Below are positions 6,077-12,248 of a stretch of 12,248 nt of DNA, one piece after another. The position numbers and the translations under genes were made by a program. Numbering within the stretch: the first letter of the stretch is position 1; every line of letters starts with the position of its first letter. Source of the DNA: CAYGZA01 sp964354135 (GTDB lineage Bacteria; Planctomycetota; Planctomycetia; Pirellulales; Thermoguttaceae); the NCBI GenBank assembly GCA_964354135.1, contig CAYGZA010000208.1, forward strand, positions 1 through 12,248, given 5' to 3'. The notes beneath the pieces were generated by a model, which did not search any database, was not told where the DNA came from, and saw only the letters and a list, made by a program, of their open reading frames with translations.

Positions 6077-7231
6077 TCATCTCTGCACGTCGCAGCCGGG
6101 CAGGGCCGCTTTGAGTCTCTTCAATGCGTCCTCGGTCGTGCCGGTTTGGGCGACGTTAAGGACCTTGAGGGCCTTCAGTTGCGTCAAAGGCTCCACCGCG
6201 GCGTCGGTGATCCGCGTCTGCCGCAGCTCCAGTCGGACTAGGTTTTTCAGCCCGGCGAGGTGCTTTAGGGCGGCGTCGTTCACGCCGGTCTCGTTCAGGC
6301 GCAGGACGGCGAGCTTCTGTTTGTCGCCGAGGTGGACCAGCCCGGCGCCGGTGATCGGCATGTCGCGCAAGGAGAGCTGCCGCAGGTTGGCCATGCCCTT
6401 GAGATGCTCCAGTCCCTCGTCGCCCACGCTGTAGCAGCGGAAGAGGCCGATGTCCTCCAGCGGAAGCCTGCTCAGGTGCGCCAGGCCCGCGTTGGTGATC
6501 GAGGATTCCTCGATCATCAGGCCGACGAGCCCGGGGAAGTCCTTCAGGATCGCCAGCGTGTCGTCGCCGATGGAATAGCCGCGGAGCCGGAGGACCTTGA
6601 GGTTCTTGAGCGTCCGGAGCTGCCGGAGGCCGGCATTCGTGAGCTGCACGCAGCCGCGGAGATCCAGCAGCCTGAGCCGGGAAAGGCCGGTCAGGCGCGC
6701 GATCCCCTTGTCGGTGACGTTCAGGTCCAACAGTCCCAGACTTGCCAGTTTCGGGAGGCGTTTGAGTTGCTCCAGGCCCTCGTCGGTGATCCGCGGGCTG
6801 CGCTGAATGCTGAGCGAGGCGAGGTTCGGAAGCGCGGCGAGCCGGCCGAGATCGTCGTTGTCGATCTGGGCGTCCAGCAGGCTTAGCTCCGCAAGGCCGT
6901 GGATGCTGTTAATCTGCCTGACTCCGGCACTCGTGATCCCGCTCCCGGAGAGGCGCAGCCGTCTGAGGTTGGGCAGGGCCAAGAGGAGCGGCACCTCGGC
7001 GTCGCCGATCGAGACCCGGTCGCCGGCCAGGTCCACGCCGACCAGTCGTCCCACAGCGTCGAATTCGAGTTGCCCGCGCAGCTCGTCGATCTTGCGGATC
7101 GCAGCGACGAACTTCAGGTCGGCGCCGGCAATCGTCTTGCCTGCACGGATCGCTTCGACAACAGCCTTCTCGAAACCAAGGATGGCTGGAGCGACGCACA
7201 GTGAGAGGGTGAGGAAACGGCAGCAGATCAT
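6077..7231 (-). CDS. Exported leucine-rich-repeat protein
   Basis: This encodes 384 residues from the ATG at 7231. An in-frame GTG at 7258 would add nine residues, but it lies inside the octamer repeat and lacks a binding site. The product begins MICCRFLTLSLCVAPAILGF, a probable signal peptide. Residues about 75-384 form about twelve repeats of about 24 residues of the type LxxLxLxxxxITDAGLxxLxxL (for example LASLSIQRSPRITDEGL and LVRLELRQTRITDAA). This resembles the F-box-type/cysteine-containing LRR class. Such proteins form a curved solenoid for protein or glycan binding and are expanded in Planctomycetota. There is no enzymatic domain. It lies between the oxidoreductase and the propeller gene, so it may help bind substrate or partner proteins at the surface. 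That role is inference. Confidence 0.82.
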   Translation of the reverse strand: MICCRFLTLSLCVAPAILGFEKAVVEAIRAGKTIAGADLKFVAAIRKIDELRGQLEFDAVGRLVGVDLAGDRVSIGDAEVPLLLALPNLRRLRLSGSGITSAGVRQINSIHGLAELSLLDAQIDNDDLGRLAALPNLASLSIQRSPRITDEGLEQLKRLPKLASLGLLDLNVTDKGIARLTGLSRLRLLDLRGCVQLTNAGLRQLRTLKNLKVLRLRGYSIGDDTLAILKDFPGLVGLMIEESSITNAGLAHLSRLPLEDIGLFRCYSVGDEGLEHLKGMANLRQLSLRDMPITGAGLVHLGDKQKLAVLRLNETGVNDAALKHLAGLKNLVRLELRQTRITDAAVEPLTQLKALKVLNVAQTGTTEDALKRLKAALPGCDVQR

Positions 7232-7252
7232 GCTCAGCTCAAACAGAAACTG

Positions 7253-7410
7253 AACCACAACGACACAAAGGCACGAAGACGCGAGGCAAGAAGATGGAAG
7301 TCAGGAGACAGAAATCAGAAGATGAGCGACGCACCCCCCTTCCTGTTCGACCGGCTGTCCCTTCTCCTATCTTCTGTCTTCCTCCTTCGTGTCTTTGTGC
7401 CTTTGTGGTT
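7253..7410. repeat. Inverted pair of octamer arrays flanking an A/G-rich spacer
   Basis: The left arm 7253-7278 and right arm 7385-7410 are 26-nt inverted copies with three mismatches. Each is three octamers of YTTYGTGN type ending in TT: CTTCGTGT, CTTTGTGC and CTTTGTGG on the plus strand at 7385-7408. The 106-nt spacer is also weakly inverted, with purine-rich AGAAGATGGAAGTC-like text at left and TCTTCTGTCTTCCTCC-like text at right. The unit occupies the gap between the oxidoreductase stop (7429) and the LRR start (7231). It is a possible miniature element or a long hairpin in the transcript. Confidence 0.5.
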
Positions 7411-7428
7411 GAAAACCCCGCCCCTCTT

Positions 7429-8685
7429 TCACAGTCCCCACGGGGCCCGATACTCGCGGCGCATCAGCTTGGCTGCCTCGTCGTCGCCGACGATCGTTTC
7501 CTTCTTCGGGTCCCAGGTGACCTTGCGCTTCAGCCGCACGGCGATGTTCGACAGGTGGCTGATGATGTCGCTCCGCACGGCGTCGGCCATGTTGCTGACC
7601 GGCGTCGCGCGGTTCTTCACCGCATCGACGAAGTTCTGGTAGTGGTTTTTGCTGTCGATGAGTTTCATCTCATTGAGCGAGATTCTGGTCTTCAGCAGCG
7701 ACTTGGGCTCGGCGTCGATCCCGCCCCGCCAGATCCGCACCCAGCCGTCGGTGCCGATGAACTTGGTCGAGTCGCCGCCGGGCAGAAAGGTCATCTTCAC
7801 TCCATCGGCCATCTGGAACTTCATGTCCCAGTTGTAGACCGTGTCGTAAAGCCCGTCGGCGGGAATCACGCCCGTGCCCTCGACGGCGACTGGCCCGACC
7901 ATGTCCGCGTCGCTCCCCCAGACCATGATGTCCAGCGGGTGGGCCCCCCAGCCGCCGAGATAACCGATCGAGTAGTCGTAGATCCAGTAGGTTCCGACCG
8001 GTCGGGGGCGGTCGGCCGTGAACGGCCTGACCGGCGCCGGGCCGGTCCACATCTCGAAGTCCAGGTTGGCCGGCACCGGGACCGTCTGGGTCGAGCCGCC
8101 AGCCCCGCCGTTGGGCGCAATCACCTCCATCGTGTGGACCTTGCCGATCTTCCAGTTGCGCACCAGCTCGCAGCCGAAGTGGCAATGGGCGGAGCTCCGC
8201 TGCATCGTGCCGTACTGGAAGATGCGGTCGTTGTCACGAAACGCCTTCAGCCCGGCCAGGCACTCCTCGATGGTCACGCCCAGCGGCTTCTCCACGTAGG
8301 CGTCCTTCCCGGCCCGGGCCGCGGCGATGGCCATGGGCACGTGCCAGTGGTCGGGCGTGGCGATGATCACGGCGTCGACGTCCTTGCGGGCCAGAAGCTC
8401 GCGGAAGTCGGCGTAAGCGGTGCCCTTGCACATCTTGGCGACGGCCTCGCGGCGGTCCTTGTAGGCGTCCGAGACGGCGACGCTCTGGGCGCCCTTGCAG
8501 CCCTGAAACGCGCGGAACAGCCCGCCGCCTTGGTTGCCCACGCCGATGTGGCCCAAGCCGACGCGCTCGCTGGCCGGGGGCGTGTCGGCACTGCCCAAGG
8601 CGGTGGACGTAATCGCGTAAGGAGCGGCAACTGCGGCTGCCGCCGTCTGGAACAGATGACGCCTGCTCAAGAGGTTCTTGCTCAT
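7429..8685 (-). CDS. Tat-exported Gfo/Idh/MocA family oxidoreductase
   Basis: This encodes 418 residues; the ATG at 8685 has GAGGAG 6 nt upstream. Residues 7-13 are SRRHLFQ, a twin-arginine motif, followed by an Ala-rich hydrophobic stretch and a likely AxA-like cleavage region near residues 29-33. The mature part opens with a Rossmann nucleotide-binding loop (GHIGVGNQGGG, 45-55) and keeps the family's EKP (132-134: VEKPLGV) and a HPLD motif (249-252: GGWGAHPLDIM), typical of the C-terminal catalytic domain. Members use tightly bound NAD(P)(H) on sugars, and Tat export allows the cofactor to be loaded before export. Planctomycetes carry many such exported paralogues. It is the first gene of the minus-strand cluster, divergent from gspE. 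The sugar substrate cannot be read from the sequence. Confidence 0.92.
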   Translation of the reverse strand: MSKNLLSRRHLFQTAAAAVAAPYAITSTALGSADTPPASERVGLGHIGVGNQGGGLFRAFQGCKGAQSVAVSDAYKDRREAVAKMCKGTAYADFRELLARKDVDAVIIATPDHWHVPMAIAAARAGKDAYVEKPLGVTIEECLAGLKAFRDNDRIFQYGTMQRSSAHCHFGCELVRNWKIGKVHTMEVIAPNGGAGGSTQTVPVPANLDFEMWTGPAPVRPFTADRPRPVGTYWIYDYSIGYLGGWGAHPLDIMVWGSDADMVGPVAVEGTGVIPADGLYDTVYNWDMKFQMADGVKMTFLPGGDSTKFIGTDGWVRIWRGGIDAEPKSLLKTRISLNEMKLIDSKNHYQNFVDAVKNRATPVSNMADAVRSDIISHLSNIAVRLKRKVTWDPKKETIVGDDEAAKLMRREYRAPWGL

Positions 8686-8691
8686 GGATTT

Positions 8692-8697
8692 CTCCTC
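8692..8697 (-). promoter_or_regulatory. Ribosome binding site GAGGAG
   Basis: GAGGAG on the minus strand, 6 nt before the ATG at 8685. It fixes that start for the oxidoreductase over a longer in-frame reading to 8760. Confidence 0.7.
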
Positions 8698-8748
8698 GTG
8701 CGGTTGGTGCGAGAGTCGGGCGGGCCTGCCGCTCCCAGTCTTGCCACC

Positions 8749-8777
8749 AGAATAGCCCAAGCCCCCGGGCAGTGCAA
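8749..8777 (-). promoter_or_regulatory. Weak candidate sigma-70-type promoter for the minus-strand cluster
   Basis: On the minus strand, TTGCAC (8777-8772) and TATTCT (8754-8749) are separated by exactly 17 nt. This gives a start near 8742 and a leader of about 57 nt before the oxidoreductase. Both boxes are only partial matches, and planctomycete promoters are poorly defined. Confidence 0.28.
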
Positions 8778-8809
8778 CGCGCCGCGGCCGCTGGTCCCTT
8801 TTTCTCTCG

Positions 8810-8849
8810 TTTCACGCCTTTGCGCCCCGGCGTGAAACCTCGCCGGGGC
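8810..8849 (+). promoter_or_regulatory. Two competing 9-bp hairpins upstream of the gspE-like gene
   Basis: Stem 1 is TTTCACGCC (8810-8818) with GGCGTGAAA (8829-8837). Stem 2 is GCCCCGGCG (8824-8832) with CGCCGGGGC (8841-8849). Both are perfect and share 8829-8832, so they exclude each other. They end 36 nt before the ATG at 8886. The geometry is that of a two-state leader, but transcription of this part is not shown and no U-run follows. Confidence 0.35.
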
Positions 8850-8885
8850 TTTCCGCGGCGGGCGATTCGGGTTAGGATCGAGGGC

Positions 8886-10118
8886 ATGGAGCCCATCGAC
8901 CCGTACTTCTTGCAGCGATTCGCCGGGCTGGACCCCAAGGACCCGCAGTACGCCGTGGAGGTCGTGGACCGCCTCTTGGCGGCGGGTCGCGAGTTGGGGG
9001 CCAGCGACCTGCACTTGCTGCCGTCGCCCGACGGGCTGGAGGTGCGGCTGCGCGTCGACGGCGTGTTGCAGCCCGGTCCGCGGTTCCCTGCCGCCCTGAG
9101 TCCCAACATCATTGCTCGGCTGAAGGTCCGCGCCGAGCTGCTCACCTACCGCAACGACGTGCCCCAGGAAGGCCGCATCCGCACGCCGCAAAACGACGTG
9201 GAGATGCGGGTCAGCACCTTTCCCACCCTTTACGGCGAAAAGGCGGTGGTGCGGTTGTTTGCCGGGCCGCAGAGGTATCAGCGGCTGGACGACCTGGGAT
9301 TCCCGGAAGACGTGTTGGTGCCCCTGCGGCGGCTCTTGCAGGAGACCTCGGGGGCGATCCTGGCCACGGGCCCGGCGGGCTGCGGCAAGACGACCACCAT
9401 CTATGCCTGCATGAGGGAAATCGCCGCGTGCTCCGGCACGCAACGGAGCCTGGTCTCGCTGGAAGACCCCATTGAAGTGGCCGTCCCCGGCGTGGCCCAG
9501 TCGCAGGTCAACCCGGCGGTCCAGTTCGACCTGGCCACGGGCCTGCGGTTTCTCATGCGTCAGGACCCGGAGGTCATCATGGTGGGCGAGATCCGGGACC
9601 GGGCGACGGCCGAGGCGGCGCTCCAGGCGTCCCTGACCGGGCACCTCCTGCTGAGCACGTTTCATGCCGGAAGCGCTGCGGAAACGGTCGGCCGGCTGTT
9701 GGATATGGGCATCGAGCCTTATGTATTGCGCAGCGGGCTTTTGGCCATCCTCAACCAGCGGCTGCTGCGCCGACTCTGCTCGTGCGCGGAGCCGATCGAC
9801 GATCCCGACGCCCGGCTGGGCCTGGCCGTAGAGCGGGTCATGGCCCCGCGGGGGTGCAACCTGTGCGGCGGAACCGGCTATCGAGGGCGTCTGGTTCTGG
9901 CAGAAACGCTTGCGCTGTCGCGCAGCGAGCTGGCTCGCGCAATCCTCGCCCGCTCGGAGACGGCCGTCATCGAGCGGTTGGCTGCCGAGGCGGGGACGGT
10001 AAGCCGCTGGCAGCGTGCGTGCCGTATGGTCGAGGAGGGTCTGACGAGCCCCGCGGAGGTACGGCGGATACTGGGGTTTTCGGGAGGTGCAGGCGAACGA
10101 CCATCCCCGTCTGCGTAG
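8886..10118 (+). CDS. gspE: GspE/PilB-type secretion ATPase
   Basis: This encodes 410 residues; the ATG at 8886 has AGGA (8874-8877) 8 nt upstream, and GAGGG is closer still. It is the hexameric ATPase that drives pseudopilus or pilus assembly at the inner membrane. N-terminal ATPase-lobe motif: ASDLHLLPSPDGLEVRLRVDG (39-59, read in part). Walker A is GPAGCGKTT (162-170), Asp box SLEDPIE (191-197), Walker B VIMVGEIRD (230-238) and His box TGHLLLSTFHA (251-261). The zinc finger is C298, C300, C324 and C327; the first pair is CxC (LCSC) where the family usually has CxxC. It is short compared with about 500-570 residues, because the MshEN/N1E region that docks on GspL is absent. It heads an operon with a sigma factor, a small membrane protein and GspF. 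GspE and PilB cannot be told apart from this alone. Confidence 0.92.
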   Translation: MEPIDPYFLQRFAGLDPKDPQYAVEVVDRLLAAGRELGASDLHLLPSPDGLEVRLRVDGVLQPGPRFPAALSPNIIARLKVRAELLTYRNDVPQEGRIRTPQNDVEMRVSTFPTLYGEKAVVRLFAGPQRYQRLDDLGFPEDVLVPLRRLLQETSGAILATGPAGCGKTTTIYACMREIAACSGTQRSLVSLEDPIEVAVPGVAQSQVNPAVQFDLATGLRFLMRQDPEVIMVGEIRDRATAEAALQASLTGHLLLSTFHAGSAAETVGRLLDMGIEPYVLRSGLLAILNQRLLRRLCSCAEPIDDPDARLGLAVERVMAPRGCNLCGGTGYRGRLVLAETLALSRSELARAILARSETAVIERLAAEAGTVSRWQRACRMVEEGLTSPAEVRRILGFSGGAGERPSPSA

Positions 10119-10204
10119 GGGAGATGACGTGGGCGTGGGCGTGAATGTCCGGAAAACCGATGGATTTGTAAGTAAAACGTCGGGCAACTCGGCTCTTATC
10201 CTCT

Positions 10205-10209
10205 AGGAG
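10205..10209 (+). promoter_or_regulatory. Ribosome binding site AGGAG deciding a GTG start
   Basis: AGGAG lies 6 nt before the GTG at 10216. An ATG at 10212 is closer but opens a different frame of about 63 codons with no recognisable product, so the GTG is preferred. Confidence 0.65.
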
Positions 10210-10215
10210 CAATGA

Positions 10216-10773
10216 GTGAATGGCCCCGGCACCGACCCGCTGCTGCTTGGCCTTGCCGCCGGCGACGAGCACGCATTCGCGGCTCTGTACGACCGCTTTG
10301 CCGCTCGGATGTATCGGGCGGCATTGCGGATGCTGAGCCGTCGGGAAGATGCGGAGGACGCGGTGCAGGACGTGTTCCTGGCCGCGGTCCGTTCGCGCGA
10401 TAGGCTCGGCGACCTGCGTGACCTGACGGCGTACTTGTTTACGGCGTTGCACCGGGCGGCGGGGCGGTGCGCCGCTCGACGAGCGCGAGCCCTTCACGTA
10501 TCGCCCGCGGCAGCGGACGAAGCGATCGCTCCGGTTGAGCAGGTCGCGTCGGATAACCCGGTTTGGCACCGGCTGCAACAGGCGATTCGCTCACTCCCCG
10601 ACGAGCAGCGTGAGGTCATGAGCCTGAGAATTGACGGCGAATTGACGTTTGCCCAGATTGCCCAGGTCATGGGAGGGAGTGTCAGCACGGCGGCCAGCCG
10701 CTACCATTACGCCCTGAAGAAGTTGAAGACTTCTCTGGCCGGTGCGAGGACTTCGCTAAGAGGGGGACGGTAG
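10216..10773 (+). CDS. ECF-type RNA polymerase sigma factor
   Basis: This encodes 185 residues from GTG at 10216. Region 2 spans about residues 8-85: DEHAFAALYDRFAARMYRAA, then EDAEDAVQDVFLAA (44-57), the core-binding and -10-recognition segment. Region 4 spans about 118-172: LPDEQREVMSLRIDGELTFA (128-147 region) and a helix-turn-helix GSVSTAASRYHYALKKLK, which reads the -35 element. There is no region 1 or 3, as expected for ECF or group 4 factors. It lies 97 nt after gspE and overlaps the next gene by 1 nt (TAGTG). Its position inside a secretion operon suggests that it controls this operon or its substrates, which is inference. No clear ECF-type promoter is visible upstream. Confidence 0.92.
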   Translation: MNGPGTDPLLLGLAAGDEHAFAALYDRFAARMYRAALRMLSRREDAEDAVQDVFLAAVRSRDRLGDLRDLTAYLFTALHRAAGRCAARRARALHVSPAAADEAIAPVEQVASDNPVWHRLQQAIRSLPDEQREVMSLRIDGELTFAQIAQVMGGSVSTAASRYHYALKKLKTSLAGARTSLRGGR

Positions 10774-11180
10774 TGGAGAACTCCCAGTTGCCCCCCGAAT
10801 GCGAAGAAGTGGAACGCTTGCTGGCGTGCGGCCCGCGGCCTGAGCCTTCAGCGGCACTGCGGCGGCGTGTGCTCGGCAGCGTGCAGTCCGAGCTGCGTAG
10901 GGAGCGCATTTCGGCCAAGTGGCGGTCGGCCTCGGCGTTTGCGGCAGCCCTTTTGGTGGCCCTAGGCCTTTCGCTGGGTGTTTTGCAGGCAACCAGCTTT
11001 GCCCTGCAACAACGCGAGTCACCCCCTTCGGTGTTCGAGGTTGCCAGGCGACTTCAGCTCCTTTCACCAGGTCTCTCCCGAGAGGATTCGTTGCGTCAGG
11101 CGACGCTGCGACATATCGGTGCCGAAGCGAGTGGTGGGACGCCCCTGGGGGATGTGCCCTCTGAACGTGACTCTCTATGA
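10773..11180 (+). CDS. Small single-pass membrane protein, possible anti-sigma factor
   Basis: This encodes 135 residues from the GTG at 10773, which overlaps the sigma gene stop by one base; AGGGGG lies just upstream. Residues 1-50 are charged and hydrophilic, with Cys at 10 and 19 (PECEEVERLLACG) and an amphipathic LRRRVLGSVQSELRRER. Residues about 53-72 (ASAFAAALLVALGLSLGVLQ) are one transmembrane helix. About 60 residues follow, presumably outside. Cytoplasmic tail, one helix and outer domain, directly after an ECF gene, is the usual anti-sigma layout. However, the zinc-binding HxxxCxxC motif of ZAS anti-sigmas is missing, so a pilus-type accessory role is equally possible. It is not assigned to a family by sequence. 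Its end overlaps gspF by 4 nt (ATGA). Confidence 0.7.
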   Translation: MENSQLPPECEEVERLLACGPRPEPSAALRRRVLGSVQSELRRERISAKWRSASAFAAALLVALGLSLGVLQATSFALQQRESPPSVFEVARRLQLLSPGLSREDSLRQATLRHIGAEASGGTPLGDVPSERDSL

Positions 11181-12220
11181 CCTTTGACGACTTGATCGCT
11201 CTGAACGACGAGATTGCCGCCCTGGTGCGGCTCGGGGTGCCGCTGGATCTCGGGCTTGCGCAACTGGCCAAAGACATGCCCGGCCGCTCCGGCAAACTGG
11301 CGGCCATGCTCGCCCAGCGCATGGAGCGCGGGGAGACGCTGGCCGAGGTCTTTGCCGACGAGTCTGCCGGTTTCCCGCCGGTGTATCGGGCGGTGGTGCA
11401 GGCGGGGTGGCGGTCGGGCCGCTTGCCCCTCGCGTTGGAATCGCTGGCAGGCTCTGCCCGGCGACTGGCCGAAGCCCGGCGCATGGTCGCAGCCAGCATT
11501 ATCTATCCTCTCATCGTCTTCTTGGTCGCCTGGGGGGCGTTTGTGCTCTTCACCGTGAAGATGGCGGGCTCGATCCTGGCGATGTTCGAGGATTTCCATG
11601 TCCCCGGCCAAACGCTCATGGCAACGCTCGTGCGATGGGGCGAGTCGGCGGCCTACTGGGGCCCGGCAGTTCCATTGGTGGTCGTGGTGTTGGTTGGGGC
11701 GTGGTGGCATTGTTCGGCCCGTGCGGCGTTGGTCGAGCCCCGTGCGGCGGGTTGGTTTCTCGGGTGGCTCCCTTGGACCGGCCGGATGCTGCGCCAGTCC
11801 CGGGTGGCTTCGTTTGCCGACGTGCTGGCCTTGCTGGTCGAAAGCCGCGTTCCGCTCCCGGAGGGCATTGTCCTGGCGGCCGAGACCGTCGGCGGCGCCC
11901 GGCTGGTGGCCTCGGCACGCCAGATTGCCGAAGCGCTAAAGCGCGGTGAGCCCCTCGCGAGCACTCAACTGAAGGACACCGGACTCCCGCCGCTGGCCGC
12001 TTGGCTCTTGGTCGCCGGGGAAAGGCGTGGGGCCCTGTTGCCGGCCTTGCGCCATACTGCCGAGACCTATCGCCAGCGGGCCAGGTATCTGGCGGAGAAG
12101 GCCCGGGTGTTTGTCCCCATCGTGCTAACGCTTGTGATTGGAGGCGGGGCTGTCGCGGTGTACGCCGCCCTGGTGTTCGGCTCGTGGTTCAACATTCTCA
12201 ACACGCTGGCGAGATTCTAG
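11177..12220 (+). CDS. gspF: GspF/PilC-type inner-membrane platform protein
   Basis: This encodes 347 residues; the ATG at 11177 overlaps the preceding stop (ATGA), indicating coupled translation. GspF is the polytopic platform that works with the GspE ATPase in assembling the pseudopilus. Two T2SSF repeats are visible: residues about 7-130, with ERGETLAEVFADESAGFPPV and AGWRSGRLPLALESLAG, and about 205-335, with RGEPLASTQLKDTGLPP and VAGERRGALLPALRHTAE. Hydrophobic segments are at about 107-127, 163-178 and 311-335. The first GExSG motif reads GWRSG (Trp for Glu), whereas the second keeps GERRG. The protein lacks the usual N-terminal about 50-60 residues of GspF (about 400 in full-length members). 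The window ends 28 nt after the stop, so further secretion genes may follow. Confidence 0.9.
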   Translation: MTFDDLIALNDEIAALVRLGVPLDLGLAQLAKDMPGRSGKLAAMLAQRMERGETLAEVFADESAGFPPVYRAVVQAGWRSGRLPLALESLAGSARRLAEARRMVAASIIYPLIVFLVAWGAFVLFTVKMAGSILAMFEDFHVPGQTLMATLVRWGESAAYWGPAVPLVVVVLVGAWWHCSARAALVEPRAAGWFLGWLPWTGRMLRQSRVASFADVLALLVESRVPLPEGIVLAAETVGGARLVASARQIAEALKRGEPLASTQLKDTGLPPLAAWLLVAGERRGALLPALRHTAETYRQRARYLAEKARVFVPIVLTLVIGGGAVAVYAALVFGSWFNILNTLARF

Positions 12221-12225
12221 AAGAA

Positions 12226-12248
12226 GGGGCTAGGGGTCAGGGGCTGGG
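12226..12248 (+). other. G-quadruplex motif directly after gspF
   Basis: Four G-runs (12226-12229, 12233-12236, 12240-12243, 12246-12248) are separated by loops of 3, 3 and 2 nt. They start 5 nt after the TAG of gspF in the sense strand and run to the window edge. It resembles the tract after the propeller gene at 4633-4663. Confidence 0.5.

Noticed and set aside
7253..7410. CRISPR-like array from the repeated octamers
   Set aside because: Units are 8 nt with no spacers, and there are no cas genes.
7294..8835. Plus-strand open frame of 513 codons opposite the oxidoreductase
   Set aside because: It starts in repeat sequence and has no motif. The opposite strand encodes an unmistakable Gfo/Idh/MocA protein.
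10151..10181. Possible ECF-type promoter (GGAAAACC and CGTC) upstream of the sigma gene
   Set aside because: The spacing between the boxes is 19-20 nt or more, longer than the usual 16-17, and the -35 match is weak.
8682..10187. Minus-strand open frame of 501 codons opposite gspE
   Set aside because: Shadow of the ATPase gene; Arg/Gln/His-rich without domain.
10212..10403. ATG-started small frame overlapping the sigma gene start
   Set aside because: The product is unrecognisable, while the overlapping GTG frame is a complete ECF sigma with a well-spaced AGGAG.

Overview
The window is GC-rich. It carries several Tat-exported Gfo/Idh/MocA-type and sugar-isomerase-type proteins, a plain 24-residue leucine-rich-repeat protein, a BNR-type propeller, small ECF sigma factors and very degenerate palindromic intergenic DNA. 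That mix is typical of Planctomycetota, plausibly Pirellulales. This is inference from gene content; there is no rRNA or marker gene here to settle it. I see no tRNA, rRNA, CRISPR, transposase or phage gene.

Layout. (1) Positions 1-204 hold no gene I can support, only a palindromic element. (2) 205-1146 (+) encodes a secreted, short secretin-like protein. (3) 1147-1403 is a convergent intergenic region packed with hairpins. (4) 1404-8685 is a five-gene minus-strand cluster, read right to left: Tat-exported Gfo/Idh/MocA oxidoreductase, exported LRR protein, exported BNR_4-type beta-propeller (possible lyase or glycan-active enzyme), exported heparinase-C-like/methyltransferase fusion, and Tat-exported fucose-isomerase-like protein. 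All five have an export signal, so this looks like a carbohydrate-processing set acting outside the cytoplasm. (5) 8686-8885 is a divergent intergenic region with a candidate promoter and two competing hairpins. (6) 8886-12220 (+) is a type II secretion/type IV pilus-like operon: GspE/PilB ATPase, an ECF-type sigma factor, a small single-pass membrane protein (possible anti-sigma) and a GspF/PilC platform protein. The last three genes are translationally coupled by 1- and 4-nt overlaps.

The most interesting points are the sigma factor and membrane protein nested between gspE and gspF; the signal-peptide-bearing methyltransferase fused to a heparinase-like sandwich; the spaced histidine pair in the propeller; and a layer of intergenic DNA structure. 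That layer includes GTAG-headed palindromes, period-8 tandem repeats of the form YTTYGTGN, and G-quadruplex motifs placed directly after two stop codons.
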